Of a DNA stretch of 64,000 nt, positions 54,801 through 62,847 are shown piece by piece (positions within the stretch are counted from its first letter, which is position 1; each line of letters opens with the position of its first letter). Position numbers and translations under genes: made by a program. The stretch is from Alistipes sp. Lineage in GTDB: Bacteria > Bacteroidota > Bacteroidia > Bacteroidales > Rikenellaceae. The notes below the pieces were generated by a model. The model was not told where the DNA came from. It saw only the letters and a list, made by a program, of their open reading frames with translations, and did no database searches. Location of the stretch: contig JAGBEH010000007.1 of assembly GCA_017937125.1 (NCBI GenBank), forward strand, positions 1 through 64,000. Direction: 5' to 3'.

Positions 54801-54984
54801 CCGCGTGATGATAAACGGACGTCGGGCGACGGTTGTGGATTACAAGTTCGGGCAGGAGAAACGGGATGAATATGCGGCGCAGGTAGGGGAGTATATGGAA
54901 CTGCTGCGGCAGATCGGATATACCGATGTCGAGGGCTATATTTGGTATGTGAAACTCGGAGAGGTGGAGCGTGTCGGAAAGTAA
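51844..54984 (+). CDS. AddA-like UvrD-family helicase-nuclease
   Basis: About 1046 residues from GTG 51844. The in-frame frame is open 51 bases further up, but the promoter and family alignment favour this start (VRAKILSASAGSGKTYRLAY). Helicase motifs: Walker A SAGSGKTY, DEFQDTSRKEW (motif II), GDVKQSIYRWRGGDW (motif III), TVHKAKGLEKKVIIIP (motif V) and LLYVALTRA (motif VI). The C-terminus has VDYKFGQEK, the nuclease lysine. With the AddB-like protein it would make a two-subunit recombination nuclease. A UvrD/PcrA-only role is unlikely given length and nuclease. Confidence 0.9.
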   Translation: MRAKILSASAGSGKTYRLAYKYVCDVIGNPSSYRNILAVTFTNKATEEMKSRIIDEIHLLASGAASDYTVSLCRELGLDERTVRERAREARSNILHDYSRFTVLTIDTFFQRILRAFIRELGIDLDYSVELDAVPVLERSADALVKGLASDPELQQWLTEFNREQLDNDRTWDIRKGILRLGSELFKERNKEPIRNAVTKSELKKIVGELVGRAEASKKRVAELARRAAGLMREAGVEHGDFFRGFTKCFDDLADNPACALNKTVLERIGSSDGWFAKKGGSDAARALAEPLRQLLERIEDIRDENMKLWNTETLVRDNYRSFALLADLYEKAMALCEQDRMMLLSETKYILSQFITDNDAPFIYEKVGTRFDKYMIDEFQDTSRKEWENFLPLLRNAMSQSEDTSVFLVGDVKQSIYRWRGGDWNILRSAAPEALGRRDTEMESLRDNYRSLPEVVRFNNRIIENAVRCDNDLLNAELDAACASGRISKALAAELRDTLAEAYDGHSQTARKHAEYDGYVDISLFDKEPPIVRRIMDILDKGFRPKDIMILTRDRGDGVKVAEKLLEFKHSNSDPRYRFDVMTQEALIIGSSPVVRFVIAVLSLAVDADDRIEQAVYRRFFGTDDFATPLSEEETAFFRSIRMLSPEEAFERTVMRFGLDRRPEYTAYVQALHEQAVRFCTGRSADLKLFLEWWRETGCNKSLSVEQSETTIEITTVHKAKGLEKKVIIIPYCNWKLDPRSSNGFIDNYIWARPEGDAAAERLGRIPVTVKSNMADSFFASDYYRETVWSHVDNINLLYVALTRAVESLHIFIPEPSKNSSRPDTVGKLILSVLPSDGFSAAEDGTRHISFGKFAPPCADRSGKTDAEYAVIGEYHTHEADMRLRLPSQRYFEDGTSAELSPRNLGILMHLAFAGASSAEDIAAAVTKMMRDAVISPSEAERLTREINKALENPLVGGWFGGEWTEVRNENDIVVPHATSVKRPDRVMINGRRATVVDYKFGQEKRDEYAAQVGEYMELLRQIGYTDVEGYIWYVKLGEVERVGK

Positions 54985-55085
54985 CGCTCCTTTTTCTCGG
55001 AGGACGATGCCTTCCGTTTTCCGAACGCGGCGCCAGTCCCTCCGACGCTATAGGTCGGGGATGCCCGCGGCGGGCTGCGCGGGCG

Positions 55086-55328
55086 TTATTTCTCTATGTC
55101 GCAGGCCGAGCAGTTGCCGTGGCATCCGAGGTGTTCGCAATCGACCTGTCCCGAATCCTCGCGCGATTCCTGAACGGCGCATTTTATGCCTAACCGTTGC
55201 ATATTCTTGTTGGTAGAGATTTCACTGTCGATGAAATGCCCCTTTATCATAATCGTCAGCGACATCCCTATGACGAAAAAGGCGACGGCTCCGACCGAGC
55301 ACAATACCACTATCAACCACGCAGGCAT
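55086..55328 (-). CDS. Small membrane protein with C-terminal cysteines
   Basis: 80 residues. One N-terminal membrane helix (WLIVVLCSVGAVAFFVIGM), then a polar middle (FIDSEISTNKNMQRLGIKC) and a cysteine-rich tail (CEHLGCHGNCSACDIEK). The cysteines could bind metal or a cluster. The gene is divergent from trkA with an overlapping promoter. I recognise a pattern common in Bacteroidetes but no named family; a FeoB-associated Cys-rich protein is a loose comparison. Confidence 0.65.
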   Translation of the reverse strand: MPAWLIVVLCSVGAVAFFVIGMSLTIMIKGHFIDSEISTNKNMQRLGIKCAVQESREDSGQVDCEHLGCHGNCSACDIEK

Positions 55329-55352
55329 AATTCCCGAAATTTAAGGTTATAT

Positions 55353-55383
55353 TTTGTTTTCCGACGACAAATTTATACATTTG
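55353..55383 (+). promoter_or_regulatory. Promoter of trkA
   Basis: TTTG (55353-55356) and TACATTTG (55376-55383) lie exactly 19 bp apart. The transcript would start near 55390, giving an untranslated leader of about 150 bases to trkA at 55540. Confidence 0.75.
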
Positions 55384-55399
55384 TAAAATAATTTGCAAA
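55368..55399 (-). promoter_or_regulatory. Divergent promoter of the small Cys-rich gene, overlapping that of trkA
   Basis: On the minus strand TTTG (55396-55399) and TAAATTTG (55368-55375) are 20 bp apart. The -7 element directly abuts the trkA -7 element, so the two promoters overlap. Confidence 0.6.
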
Positions 55400-55539
55400 A
55401 GTGTTGCCGGACGGAACGGAATGTGCCCTGCGGAGAGGGTGCGTACCGATGCGCGAAGGGTGCGGAGACGCACCTCGGCGGTGCGGTGCGGCGATGTCCC
55501 GCCGCACGCGGGCGATGCCGTCGGCGGAGTATTGAGAAT

Positions 55540-56880
55540 ATGAAAATCGTTATAGCAGGCGTAGGCGAGATGGGCAGCCATCTGGCGAAGATGTTGAGCG
55601 GAAACGGCCACGATATTACCGTCATCGATTCCGACCAGAAACTGTTGTCGGACGTGAGCAGCCTGGCCGATGTGATTACGGTCGAGGGCGATGCCACGAC
55701 GTTCGCCGTTTTGCGCAAGGCGTCGGTGCGCAAATGCGACCTCTTCATAGCCGTGAACCATATCGAAAACGACAATGTCCTTGCGGCCATTATGGCCAAA
55801 CAGTTGGGGGCCAAAAAGTCCATAGCCCGCATAGACAACAACGAGTACCTCGAACCGAACAACAAGGAGATGTTCATAAATATGGGCATCGACTATCTGT
55901 TCTACCCCGAACAGGTGGCGGCGGGCGAGGTCATCAACCTGCTGGGGCATACGGCGACTACCGAATATGTCGATTTCTCGAGCGGCAAACTCTCGCTCGT
56001 CGTTTTCCGTCTGGAGCCTAACTCCCCGCTCGTGGGGCGCAAGTTGTCGGAGCCTGTGGACGACGAGAGCGTTCTGAGCTATCGTACCGTGGCCATCACG
56101 CGCGGCGGGCAGACCATAATCCCCAACGGCGACGATGAATTTATGGACGGCGATATGATCTATGTGATCACGCGTCAGGATACGCTGCATGAAGTTATGG
56201 CCTTGTCGGGGCAGACGGACGTGAGGGTGAAGAATATGATGATTCTCGGCGGGTCGCGCATAGGCGTGCGCATAGCATCCGCATTGCAGGATGAGATGAA
56301 TATCAAGCTCATCGATTACAATGCCGACAAGGCATACAGGCTGGCCGAGCTGCTCGACAAGACGTTGATAATAAACGAGGACGGCCGCAATACGGAGGCT
56401 ATGATGGAGGAGGGATTGTCGAATATGGATGCGTTCGTGGCCGTCACGGGGCGCAGCGAGACCAACATCCTGACGTCGATGCTTGCCAAACGTATGGGCG
56501 TGAAAAAGGTGATTGCCGAGGTCGAGAACCTCAATTATATAAACCTCGCCGAGAGCATAGGCGTCGATACGATAATCAACAAGAAGCTGGTTACGGCGTC
56601 GAACATCTTCCGTTTTACGATGTCTACCGACGTGCAGGCCATAAAGTGCCTTACGGGCAGTGACGCCGAGGTGCTGGAGTTCATCGTGAAGCCGAACTCG
56701 CCCGCCACGAAAAACCGCATAAAGGATATGGGGCTGCCGTCGGACGTGATCATAGGCGGCATAGTCCGCGGCGACAAGGTATTCATCGCCGTCGGAAATA
56801 CGGAGATCAATGCCTACGACCGCGTGGTGGTATTCGCGATGCCGTCGGCCATAGACAAGATAGGAGCATATTTCAATTAA
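55540..56880 (+). CDS. trkA: Trk potassium uptake protein TrkA
   Basis: 446 residues from ATG 55540; the frame upstream is open but the leader is Cys/Arg-rich and not protein-like. Two RCK_N-TrkA_C pairs: MKIVIAGVGEMGSHLAKML with the GxGxxG NAD-binding loop and Asp in VIDSDQK, then MILGGSRIGVRIASAL with IDYNADKA. The C domains include FRLEPNSPLVGRKLSEPV. It gates a TrkH/KtrB-type K+ channel by nucleotide binding. trkH is not in the window. It is one of two potassium-linked genes here, with cdaA and an antiporter. Confidence 0.93.
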   Translation: MKIVIAGVGEMGSHLAKMLSGNGHDITVIDSDQKLLSDVSSLADVITVEGDATTFAVLRKASVRKCDLFIAVNHIENDNVLAAIMAKQLGAKKSIARIDNNEYLEPNNKEMFINMGIDYLFYPEQVAAGEVINLLGHTATTEYVDFSSGKLSLVVFRLEPNSPLVGRKLSEPVDDESVLSYRTVAITRGGQTIIPNGDDEFMDGDMIYVITRQDTLHEVMALSGQTDVRVKNMMILGGSRIGVRIASALQDEMNIKLIDYNADKAYRLAELLDKTLIINEDGRNTEAMMEEGLSNMDAFVAVTGRSETNILTSMLAKRMGVKKVIAEVENLNYINLAESIGVDTIINKKLVTASNIFRFTMSTDVQAIKCLTGSDAEVLEFIVKPNSPATKNRIKDMGLPSDVIIGGIVRGDKVFIAVGNTEINAYDRVVVFAMPSAIDKIGAYFN

Positions 56881-56899
56881 CCCATAATTTATTGATACA

Positions 56900-57520
56900 A
56901 TGTATATAGCGATCGCGGGAAATATCGGGAGCGGCAAAACCACGCTTACCGAACTGCTTACAAGACGTTACGGAGCCAAAGCCTATTACGAGGATACGGA
57001 CAATCCGTATATCGGCGACTTTTACGAGGATATGAACCGTTGGGCTTTCCAGTTGCAGATATATTTTCTCGGCAGTCGTGTGCGTCAGACGCTGGATATG
57101 TTGTCCGACGGTGCCGACAATATCTTTCAGGACCGCACCATCTATGAGGATGCCTATATTTTTGCGGGCAACCTCCACCAGATGGGCCTGATGTCGGGTC
57201 GCGATTTCGATACCTATATGAAAGTGTTCGACGTCTCGTCGAGCCTTATTCCCAAGCCCGATTTGCTCATATACCTCAAGGCGAGCGTGCCTACGCTGAT
57301 AACGCAGATACAGCGTCGCGGCCGCGAGTACGAGCAGAATATCGACGAAGACTATCTCGGCCGTCTTAACGACAAGTACAATGACTGGATAGACAACCAT
57401 TACGACGGCGAGGTGATGGTCATAGACAAGGACAGGGACGATTTCGTCGAGCATCCCGAAATATTCGATAATATTTGCGAGCGGCTGGAACAGCTGCGCG
57501 CCGAACTGTCGAAAAAATAG
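56900..57520 (+). CDS. Deoxynucleoside kinase
   Basis: 206 residues. The P-loop is AGNIGSGKTT (about 6-15), with the DRT switch (FQDRTIYEDAYIFA) and a lid (RRGREYEQNID). It belongs to the deoxyadenosine/deoxyguanosine kinase group, which salvages deoxynucleosides with ATP. It follows trkA by 19 bases. Base preference cannot be decided here. Confidence 0.88.
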   Translation: MYIAIAGNIGSGKTTLTELLTRRYGAKAYYEDTDNPYIGDFYEDMNRWAFQLQIYFLGSRVRQTLDMLSDGADNIFQDRTIYEDAYIFAGNLHQMGLMSGRDFDTYMKVFDVSSSLIPKPDLLIYLKASVPTLITQIQRRGREYEQNIDEDYLGRLNDKYNDWIDNHYDGEVMVIDKDRDDFVEHPEIFDNICERLEQLRAELSKK

Positions 57521-57527
57521 TCTGCCG

Positions 57528-58898
57528 ATGGCTTTGCCGCTGCCCGAAAAGTTCGTAGCACGCATATTGCGCGATATGGGTGAGAGTGAGGGTCGCGCCT
57601 TGTGCGACGCGTTGCTCGGCGAGCCGCCGATAGCGGTGCGGCTGAATCCCTATAAGGACGGCGCGCGGTTGCAGGGGCACCCCATAGGGTGGAGCCGATA
57701 CGGTATCCTTCTCGACGAACGCCCGTCTTTTACGCTCGATACGGCATTCCACGCGGGGTGCTATTATGTACAGGAGGCGGGGTCGCAATTCGTCGGCCGT
57801 ATTCTCGAAACTACGGGAACGGGCGACGGGCGCATACTCGATATGTGTGCGGCGCCGGGCGGCAAGACTACTTTGTATTCGGCTCTCGTCGGCAAAGGGG
57901 GGCTTGTGGTCGCGAATGATCCCGTTCGCAATCGGGCGTCGGTGCTGGCCGACAATGTAAGGAAATGGGGCGTCGGCAATGTTGTCGTGACGTGCGAGGA
58001 GCCGCAGCGCATAGCCGCATTCGAAAATCGGTTCGACGTCGTCGCCGTGGATGCCCCCTGCTCGGGCGAGGGAATGTTCCGTAAGGACGAACGGGCGCGC
58101 GGGGAGTGGCGCGAAAACAATGTGCGCATCTGCGCTGCGCGTCAGTCGGAGATCCTCGGCAATGCGTGGCGGGCATTGCGCCCCGGAGGGGTTCTGATAT
58201 ACAGCACCTGCACGTTCAACCGTATCGAAAACGAAGGTGTGCTGCAAGAGTTCTCGGTACGTGTCGGCGACGAACTCGCAGAGGCCGAGGAGATCGTGTG
58301 CGAGGCGGCGTGGGGCGTGGCCGAGGGGCGCGAAGGCGTTTTCCGTACTTTCCGTTTCTATCCGCACAGAACCTGCGCCGAAGGGTTCTTCGTAGCCGTG
58401 GCGCGGAAAGCGCCGTCGGATGCGCGTGCGGGAGTGCCGAAGGCGCGCCGCAAGATAATGGCCGATGTCGGCGGGACGGCCGCCCGCGAGTTGTCGAGGT
58501 GGGTTCTGCAACCCGAAAATATGCGTTTCGCCGCGATAGGCGATGACTGTTACGGATATTATGCGGATGCTTACGATGAAGTCCGTGCGCTTGCCGAGAC
58601 GCTGAACGTCATATATTCGGGTGTGGCTATGGGACGTATTTACGACGGCAGGCTGAAACCCGACCACGCTTTGGCTGCATTCGCGGGGCTCGACCGCAGG
58701 GCTGTTGCCGTTGCGGAGTTGTGCCGCGAGGACGCCTTGCGCTATCTCCGTAAACAGGACGTCGCGGCTGCGGCTTTTGCCGAGGGTGTCAATCTCGTCA
58801 CGGCGGACGGTTGCGCATTAGGGTTTGCCAAGCGAATCGGAAACAGATGTAACAATATGTATCCCAATTCGTTGAGGATACTCAAAACAGATTTGTAA
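57528..58898 (+). CDS. RsmF/NOL1/NOP2-type rRNA cytosine-C5 methyltransferase
   Basis: 456 residues. An N-terminal RNA-binding part is followed by the SAM site DMCAAPGGKTT, the DAPCSGEGMFRKD motif and YSTCTFN carrying the catalytic cysteines. A PUA-like C-terminal domain starts near ALAAFAGL. Such enzymes make m5C in 16S rRNA. It starts 7 bases after the kinase stop. RsmF rather than RsmB is suggested by length and the PUA-like tail. Confidence 0.88.
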   Translation: MALPLPEKFVARILRDMGESEGRALCDALLGEPPIAVRLNPYKDGARLQGHPIGWSRYGILLDERPSFTLDTAFHAGCYYVQEAGSQFVGRILETTGTGDGRILDMCAAPGGKTTLYSALVGKGGLVVANDPVRNRASVLADNVRKWGVGNVVVTCEEPQRIAAFENRFDVVAVDAPCSGEGMFRKDERARGEWRENNVRICAARQSEILGNAWRALRPGGVLIYSTCTFNRIENEGVLQEFSVRVGDELAEAEEIVCEAAWGVAEGREGVFRTFRFYPHRTCAEGFFVAVARKAPSDARAGVPKARRKIMADVGGTAARELSRWVLQPENMRFAAIGDDCYGYYADAYDEVRALAETLNVIYSGVAMGRIYDGRLKPDHALAAFAGLDRRAVAVAELCREDALRYLRKQDVAAAAFAEGVNLVTADGCALGFAKRIGNRCNNMYPNSLRILKTDL

Positions 58899-58905
58899 AT
58901 TCTAT

Positions 58906-59463
58906 ATGGCAGAGAAACTTTTCTATTCGATGGGCGAGGTTGCCGAGATGTTCGATGTCAATCAGTCGCTGATACGTTACTGGGAGTCTCAGTTCGACAT
59001 ACTGCGTCCGAAAAAGAACAAGAAGGGCAACCGGATGTTCCGCCCCGAGGATATAGCGAACTTCAGAATCATATATCATCTGGTCAAGGAGCGCGGTATG
59101 ACGCTCGCAGGTGCCAAACGCGCTATGAAGCAGCGCGGAAAAGAGAGCGTGTCGTGCGATGCGGAGCTGATGGAGCGGTTGCAGGCCATCCGCTCGCTGC
59201 TGGTCGAGGTGCGCGAGATTCTTAAGGACGATGCCGCAGACGACGCGGAGTATTCGGCCGAGGCGGCCGAGACGGTGCGTCCGAATGCTCCGACATCCGA
59301 TGCCGACGAGGATGGTGCGGCCGACGGTTCTGCCGATGCGACGGATGCCTCGAAAAAGGCGGGCGGCAAGAAAGGCGTCGTGACGGTCATCGAATCTGAG
59401 CGCGAGCCCGACGGGGAGGAGAGACGCCCCGATCTGCCGTTTTACGAACAAACACTGTTTTAG
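58906..59463 (+). CDS. MerR-family transcriptional regulator
   Basis: 185 residues. A MerR-type winged helix occupies about 6-75 (YSMGEVAEMFDVNQSLIRYWESQF, FRPEDIANFRIIYHLV). The rest is a helix (MERLQAIRSLLVEVREIL) and an acidic, Ala-rich disordered tail to the C-terminus. No effector-binding domain is visible. It starts 7 bases after the methyltransferase and 3 bases before nif3, so it is embedded in that operon. Confidence 0.85.
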   Translation: MAEKLFYSMGEVAEMFDVNQSLIRYWESQFDILRPKKNKKGNRMFRPEDIANFRIIYHLVKERGMTLAGAKRAMKQRGKESVSCDAELMERLQAIRSLLVEVREILKDDAADDAEYSAEAAETVRPNAPTSDADEDGAADGSADATDASKKAGGKKGVVTVIESEREPDGEERRPDLPFYEQTLF

Positions 59464-59466
59464 ACT

Positions 59467-60279
59467 ATGACCGTCAAGGATATAACCGATGCCATAGAGG
59501 CCTTCGCTCCGCTGTCGTTGCAGGAATCGTACGATAATTCGGGGCTTATAGTCGGCCGCAGCTCGGATGAGGTGCATAAGGCGTTGCTGGCGGTGGACGT
59601 GACCGACGAGGTGATGGACGAAGCCGAGCGCGAAGGCTGCGATATGATAATTACCCATCATCCGATAGTTTTCCATCCGTTGAAGCGGTTCAACTCCTCG
59701 AATTACGTCGAACGATGCGTCGAGCGTGCGATTCGCAAAGGCATTGCCCTCTATGCCTGCCATACCAATCTCGACAGCGCGCCGCACGGTATGAGCTGGC
59801 GCCTTGCCGAGATGCTCGGGGTCGGCGATCTGCGGGTTTTGCAGCCTGCGGCAGGTGCGCAGGCCGGCGAAGGAGACGATGCGGGTGCCGTTGCGGGATT
59901 CGGCGTCGTGGGCGAACTTAAGGAGCCTGTGCCCGTTCTCGATTTTCTGCGGTACGTGGCCGAGGTTACGGGTGCCGAGGGCATACGGTACAGCGACATC
60001 GTGTCGGACAAGGTGCGCAGGGTGGCGGTCTGCACGGGTGCCGGCGCCTCGCTTATCGGCGATGCACGCCGTGCGGGAGCGGATGTCTATATTACGGCGG
60101 ATCTTAAATATAACGACTTTATGACTCCCGACGGGGCGCTTACCGTGGCCGACATAGGCCATTTCGAGAGCGAATATTGCGCAATTCGAATTTTATTTGA
60201 TATTTTATCGAAAAAAATGTTTACCTTTGCGGTTCGCAAGAGCGAACTCTCTCGGAGTCCGATCAATTACTTGAAATAA
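59467..60279 (+). CDS. Nif3-like dinuclear metal centre protein
   Basis: 270 residues of the short Nif3 form, without the long PII-like insert of some homologues. It starts MTVKDITDAIEAFAPLSLQ and has the ligand segments THHPIVFHP, HTNLDSAPHG and, near the end, DIGHFESE. The family has a metal pair and is often called a GTP cyclohydrolase 1-type/Nif3 protein; its reaction is not settled. A promoter for the next gene lies in its last 80 bases. Confidence 0.9.
   Translation: MTVKDITDAIEAFAPLSLQESYDNSGLIVGRSSDEVHKALLAVDVTDEVMDEAEREGCDMIITHHPIVFHPLKRFNSSNYVERCVERAIRKGIALYACHTNLDSAPHGMSWRLAEMLGVGDLRVLQPAAGAQAGEGDDAGAVAGFGVVGELKEPVPVLDFLRYVAEVTGAEGIRYSDIVSDKVRRVAVCTGAGASLIGDARRAGADVYITADLKYNDFMTPDGALTVADIGHFESEYCAIRILFDILSKKMFTFAVRKSELSRSPINYLK
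60196..60229 (+). promoter_or_regulatory. Internal promoter for the zinc-ribbon gene
   Basis: TTTG (60196-60199) and TACCTTTG (60222-60229) lie 22 bp apart inside the 3' end of nif3. This would give a separate transcript for the zinc-ribbon protein at 60294, with a leader that can form a small GTTCG/CGAAC hairpin. Confidence 0.55.
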
Positions 60280-60293
60280 TAAACTTAAAATAT

Positions 60294-61055
60294 ATGGCAG
60301 CACAGAAGAAGACAACGGAGGCCGATTACTCTATGCAGGAGAAGATCGCCGCGCTCTACGAGTTGCAGAAGATCGATTCGCAAATCGATGAAATCAACAA
60401 GATCAAAGGCGAGTTGCCTTTGGAGGTTCAGGATTTGGAGGATGAAATCGCAGGTCTCAATACCCGTATCGGCAATATCGAGGCCGAAATCGAGGAGTTG
60501 AACGCTCTTTCGAAGCAGCGTCGCCGCGAGACCGACAAGGCACAGCTCCAGATCGCCAATTACAAGGAGCAGCAGAACAATGTGCGCAACAACCGCGAGT
60601 TTGATGCCATTTCGAAGGAGATAGAGTATCAGGAACTCGAAATCGAGTTGGCCGAGAAACGCCTGAAAGAGTATGCCGCAGGTATCAAGGTGAAGAAAGC
60701 GTCGCTCGAGGAGGCTCAGGAGGTCGTCGCCGAGCGTACCGTCGATCTGAATGCCAAGAAAGCCGAACTGGAAGGCATCGAGGCCGAGACTGCCGCGCAG
60801 GTCGAGGAACTGGAGGCTAAGGCCGATATCGCGAAGAAAAAGATAGACGAGCGTCTGCTGTCGGCATATGCGCGCATCCGTAAGAACGTGCGTAACGGTC
60901 TGGCCGTAGTTACGGTTCGCCGCGATGCCTGCGGAGGCTGCTATAACCGCATCCCGCCCCAGCGTCAGGCGGATATCCGCTTGGGCAAGAAGTTGATCGT
61001 ATGCGAATATTGCGGTCGTATCCTCGTCGGCGGCGAAGAGGAGAGCGCCGAATAG
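60294..61055 (+). CDS. Coiled-coil protein with C4 zinc ribbon
   Basis: 253 residues. A long Glu/Lys/Ala coiled coil runs from about 15 to 195 (ALYELQKIDSQIDEINKI onward), then a C-terminal C4 zinc ribbon with ACGGCYNRIPPQ and VCEYCGRILV (two CxxC pairs). This is the zf-RING_7/YbeD-type ribbon family near Nif3 in many genomes, thought to bind nucleic acid; role unsettled. It ends at a strong terminator. Confidence 0.88.
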   Translation: MAAQKKTTEADYSMQEKIAALYELQKIDSQIDEINKIKGELPLEVQDLEDEIAGLNTRIGNIEAEIEELNALSKQRRRETDKAQLQIANYKEQQNNVRNNREFDAISKEIEYQELEIELAEKRLKEYAAGIKVKKASLEEAQEVVAERTVDLNAKKAELEGIEAETAAQVEELEAKADIAKKKIDERLLSAYARIRKNVRNGLAVVTVRRDACGGCYNRIPPQRQADIRLGKKLIVCEYCGRILVGGEEESAE

Positions 61056-61079
61056 GGTGGCCCTTGCGGGATGATTCAT

Positions 61080-61113
61080 TCCCGAACCGATTCGGTCGGT
61101 TCGGGATTTTTTT
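61080..61113 (+). terminator. Terminator after the zinc-ribbon gene
   Basis: An 11-bp perfect stem (61080-61090 with 61096-61106) and a 5-base loop followed by seven T. Confidence 0.9.
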
Positions 61114-61208
61114 GTGATTACGGTTGTGCAATTCGGCCGTTCGGCGCTCCGTCGGACGGCCGGGGGCGGAAAATCGTGTCTGAAAGTTATAATTTGTAAA
61201 ATTATAGT

Positions 61209-61216
61209 TACCTTTG
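61209..61216 (+). promoter_or_regulatory. -7 element for nadE
   Basis: TACCTTTG, a perfect TAnnTTTG, 33 bases before the nadE ATG. No -33 TTTG at the usual spacing. Confidence 0.6.
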
Positions 61217-61249
61217 CCGAATGTAAGAAAGGATATAAATTTCTCGTAA

Positions 61250-62836
61250 ATGAAGATTGCTCTTGCTCAATTGAATTACACCGTCGGCGATATAGACGGC
61301 AATGCCTCGAAAATCATCGGGGCCGTCGAGCGCGCCAAATCGGAAAAGGCCGATCTGGTGGTTTTCGCCGAACAGGCCGTCAGCGGCAGCCCTGCGTTCG
61401 ACCTTCTGCGTAAAACCACATTTCTGGAACTGTGCGAAGATTATCTTGAAAAGATAGCGTCCCATTGCGACGGCATTGCGGCCGTTGTGGGGTCGCCGAT
61501 GCTGATGTCGGACGGAACCATAAGTGCGGCCGCTTATATAGCGAACGGCAAGATCGAGCGGTGCATCGGGAAAAAATATATATCGGCGCGTCGCGAGATG
61601 GGTTACCTCGTGCCGTCGAAAGGGTACGAGTATGTCGGAATATGCGGTCGCAAGGTGGCGATAGTCGTGGGCGACGACCTCAGCCATATTCACGATATGG
61701 ACCGCGAGGCGGAAATGATCATAAGCGTCAATTCCCGCCGTTACGGCAAGGATGTCCTTGCCTATCGCTACGATTCGCTTCGCAAAACGGCATTCGTCGA
61801 GGGAAAGACGCTGCTGTTCATCAACAATGTCGGCGGTTCTGCCGAGATAGTCTATGACGGTACGTCGTGCGTGGTGGATTCACGCGGCGAGATTACGTTG
61901 ATGATGAAGAGTTTCGAGGAGGATTTCGCCGTTTACGATACGGCCGCCGAGTATGAACCCGTGACGGCGATGCCCTATTCTACCTGCAACGACCATACGC
62001 GGATGATGTACCTCGCGGCGTGTCTCGGTCTGAAGGATTATTTCGGGAAAAGCGGTTACTCGAAGGCCTGCATCGGCCTTTCGGGCGGTATCGACTCGGC
62101 TGTCGTGGCGTGCATCGCCGCCGATGCGCTCGGCCGCGAGAATGTTATGGCCCTGCTTATGCCGTCGCAGTTCTCGTCCGACCATTCGGTGGAGGATGCG
62201 AAGGCTTTGGCCGAGAATCTGGGCATACGTTACAGCGTGCTGCCCATAACGGAGGTATATAAGTCGGTGACAGATACGCTTAAGCCCATAACGGGAGGCA
62301 CGGAGTTCGACTCTACCGAGGAGAACATCCAGTCGCGTATCCGCACCATTATGCTTATGGCCTTGCAGAACAAGAGCGGATATGTATTGCTCAACTCGTC
62401 CAACAAGAGCGAAAATGCACTGGGATTCTGTACGTTGTACGGCGATACCGCGGGTGCTTTCAGCGTTACGGGCGACCTTTACAAGACCGAAATGTATGCA
62501 GTCGCTCGATATATTAACCGCGAATTCGGCAATGTTATTCCCGAGAGCACCCTCACCAAGGAGCCGTCTTCGGAGCTTCATCCCGACCAGAAGGACAGCG
62601 ATATACTGCCGCCGTACGATGTGGTGGATGCCATTCTGGTGCGTATGATAGACGAGGGGCAGCACCGCGAGGAGATAATAAACGCGGGATTCGATTCGGA
62701 GGTGGTCGAGAAGATACATTCGATGATTATGCGCAACGAGAAGAAACGCTACCAGTTCCCGCCTGTTCTGCGATTGTCGTCGTGCGCATTCAAGCACGAA
62801 CGCCTTATGCCGCTTATCAACAAATACGGATATTAG
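61250..62836 (+). CDS. nadE: NAD+ synthase, two-domain form with cysteine-less glutaminase domain
   Basis: 528 residues. The C-terminal synthetase has the PP-loop ACIGLSGGIDSA (about 273-284) and the downstream SSNKSE and KEPSSELHPDQ motifs; it amidates nicotinate-adenine dinucleotide to NAD+. The N-terminal nitrilase-like domain has Glu41 (VFAEQAVSG) and Lys109 (GKKYISARR), but the nucleophile position of the VAIVVGDD segment is Gly141 where glutaminase-active homologues have Cys (CEDxW). So the glutaminase half is probably inactive and the enzyme may use ammonia. Length is usual for the fused form. Confidence 0.92.
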   Translation: MKIALAQLNYTVGDIDGNASKIIGAVERAKSEKADLVVFAEQAVSGSPAFDLLRKTTFLELCEDYLEKIASHCDGIAAVVGSPMLMSDGTISAAAYIANGKIERCIGKKYISARREMGYLVPSKGYEYVGICGRKVAIVVGDDLSHIHDMDREAEMIISVNSRRYGKDVLAYRYDSLRKTAFVEGKTLLFINNVGGSAEIVYDGTSCVVDSRGEITLMMKSFEEDFAVYDTAAEYEPVTAMPYSTCNDHTRMMYLAACLGLKDYFGKSGYSKACIGLSGGIDSAVVACIAADALGRENVMALLMPSQFSSDHSVEDAKALAENLGIRYSVLPITEVYKSVTDTLKPITGGTEFDSTEENIQSRIRTIMLMALQNKSGYVLLNSSNKSENALGFCTLYGDTAGAFSVTGDLYKTEMYAVARYINREFGNVIPESTLTKEPSSELHPDQKDSDILPPYDVVDAILVRMIDEGQHREEIINAGFDSEVVEKIHSMIMRNEKKRYQFPPVLRLSSCAFKHERLMPLINKYGY

Positions 62837-62847
62837 TTCGCACATCG

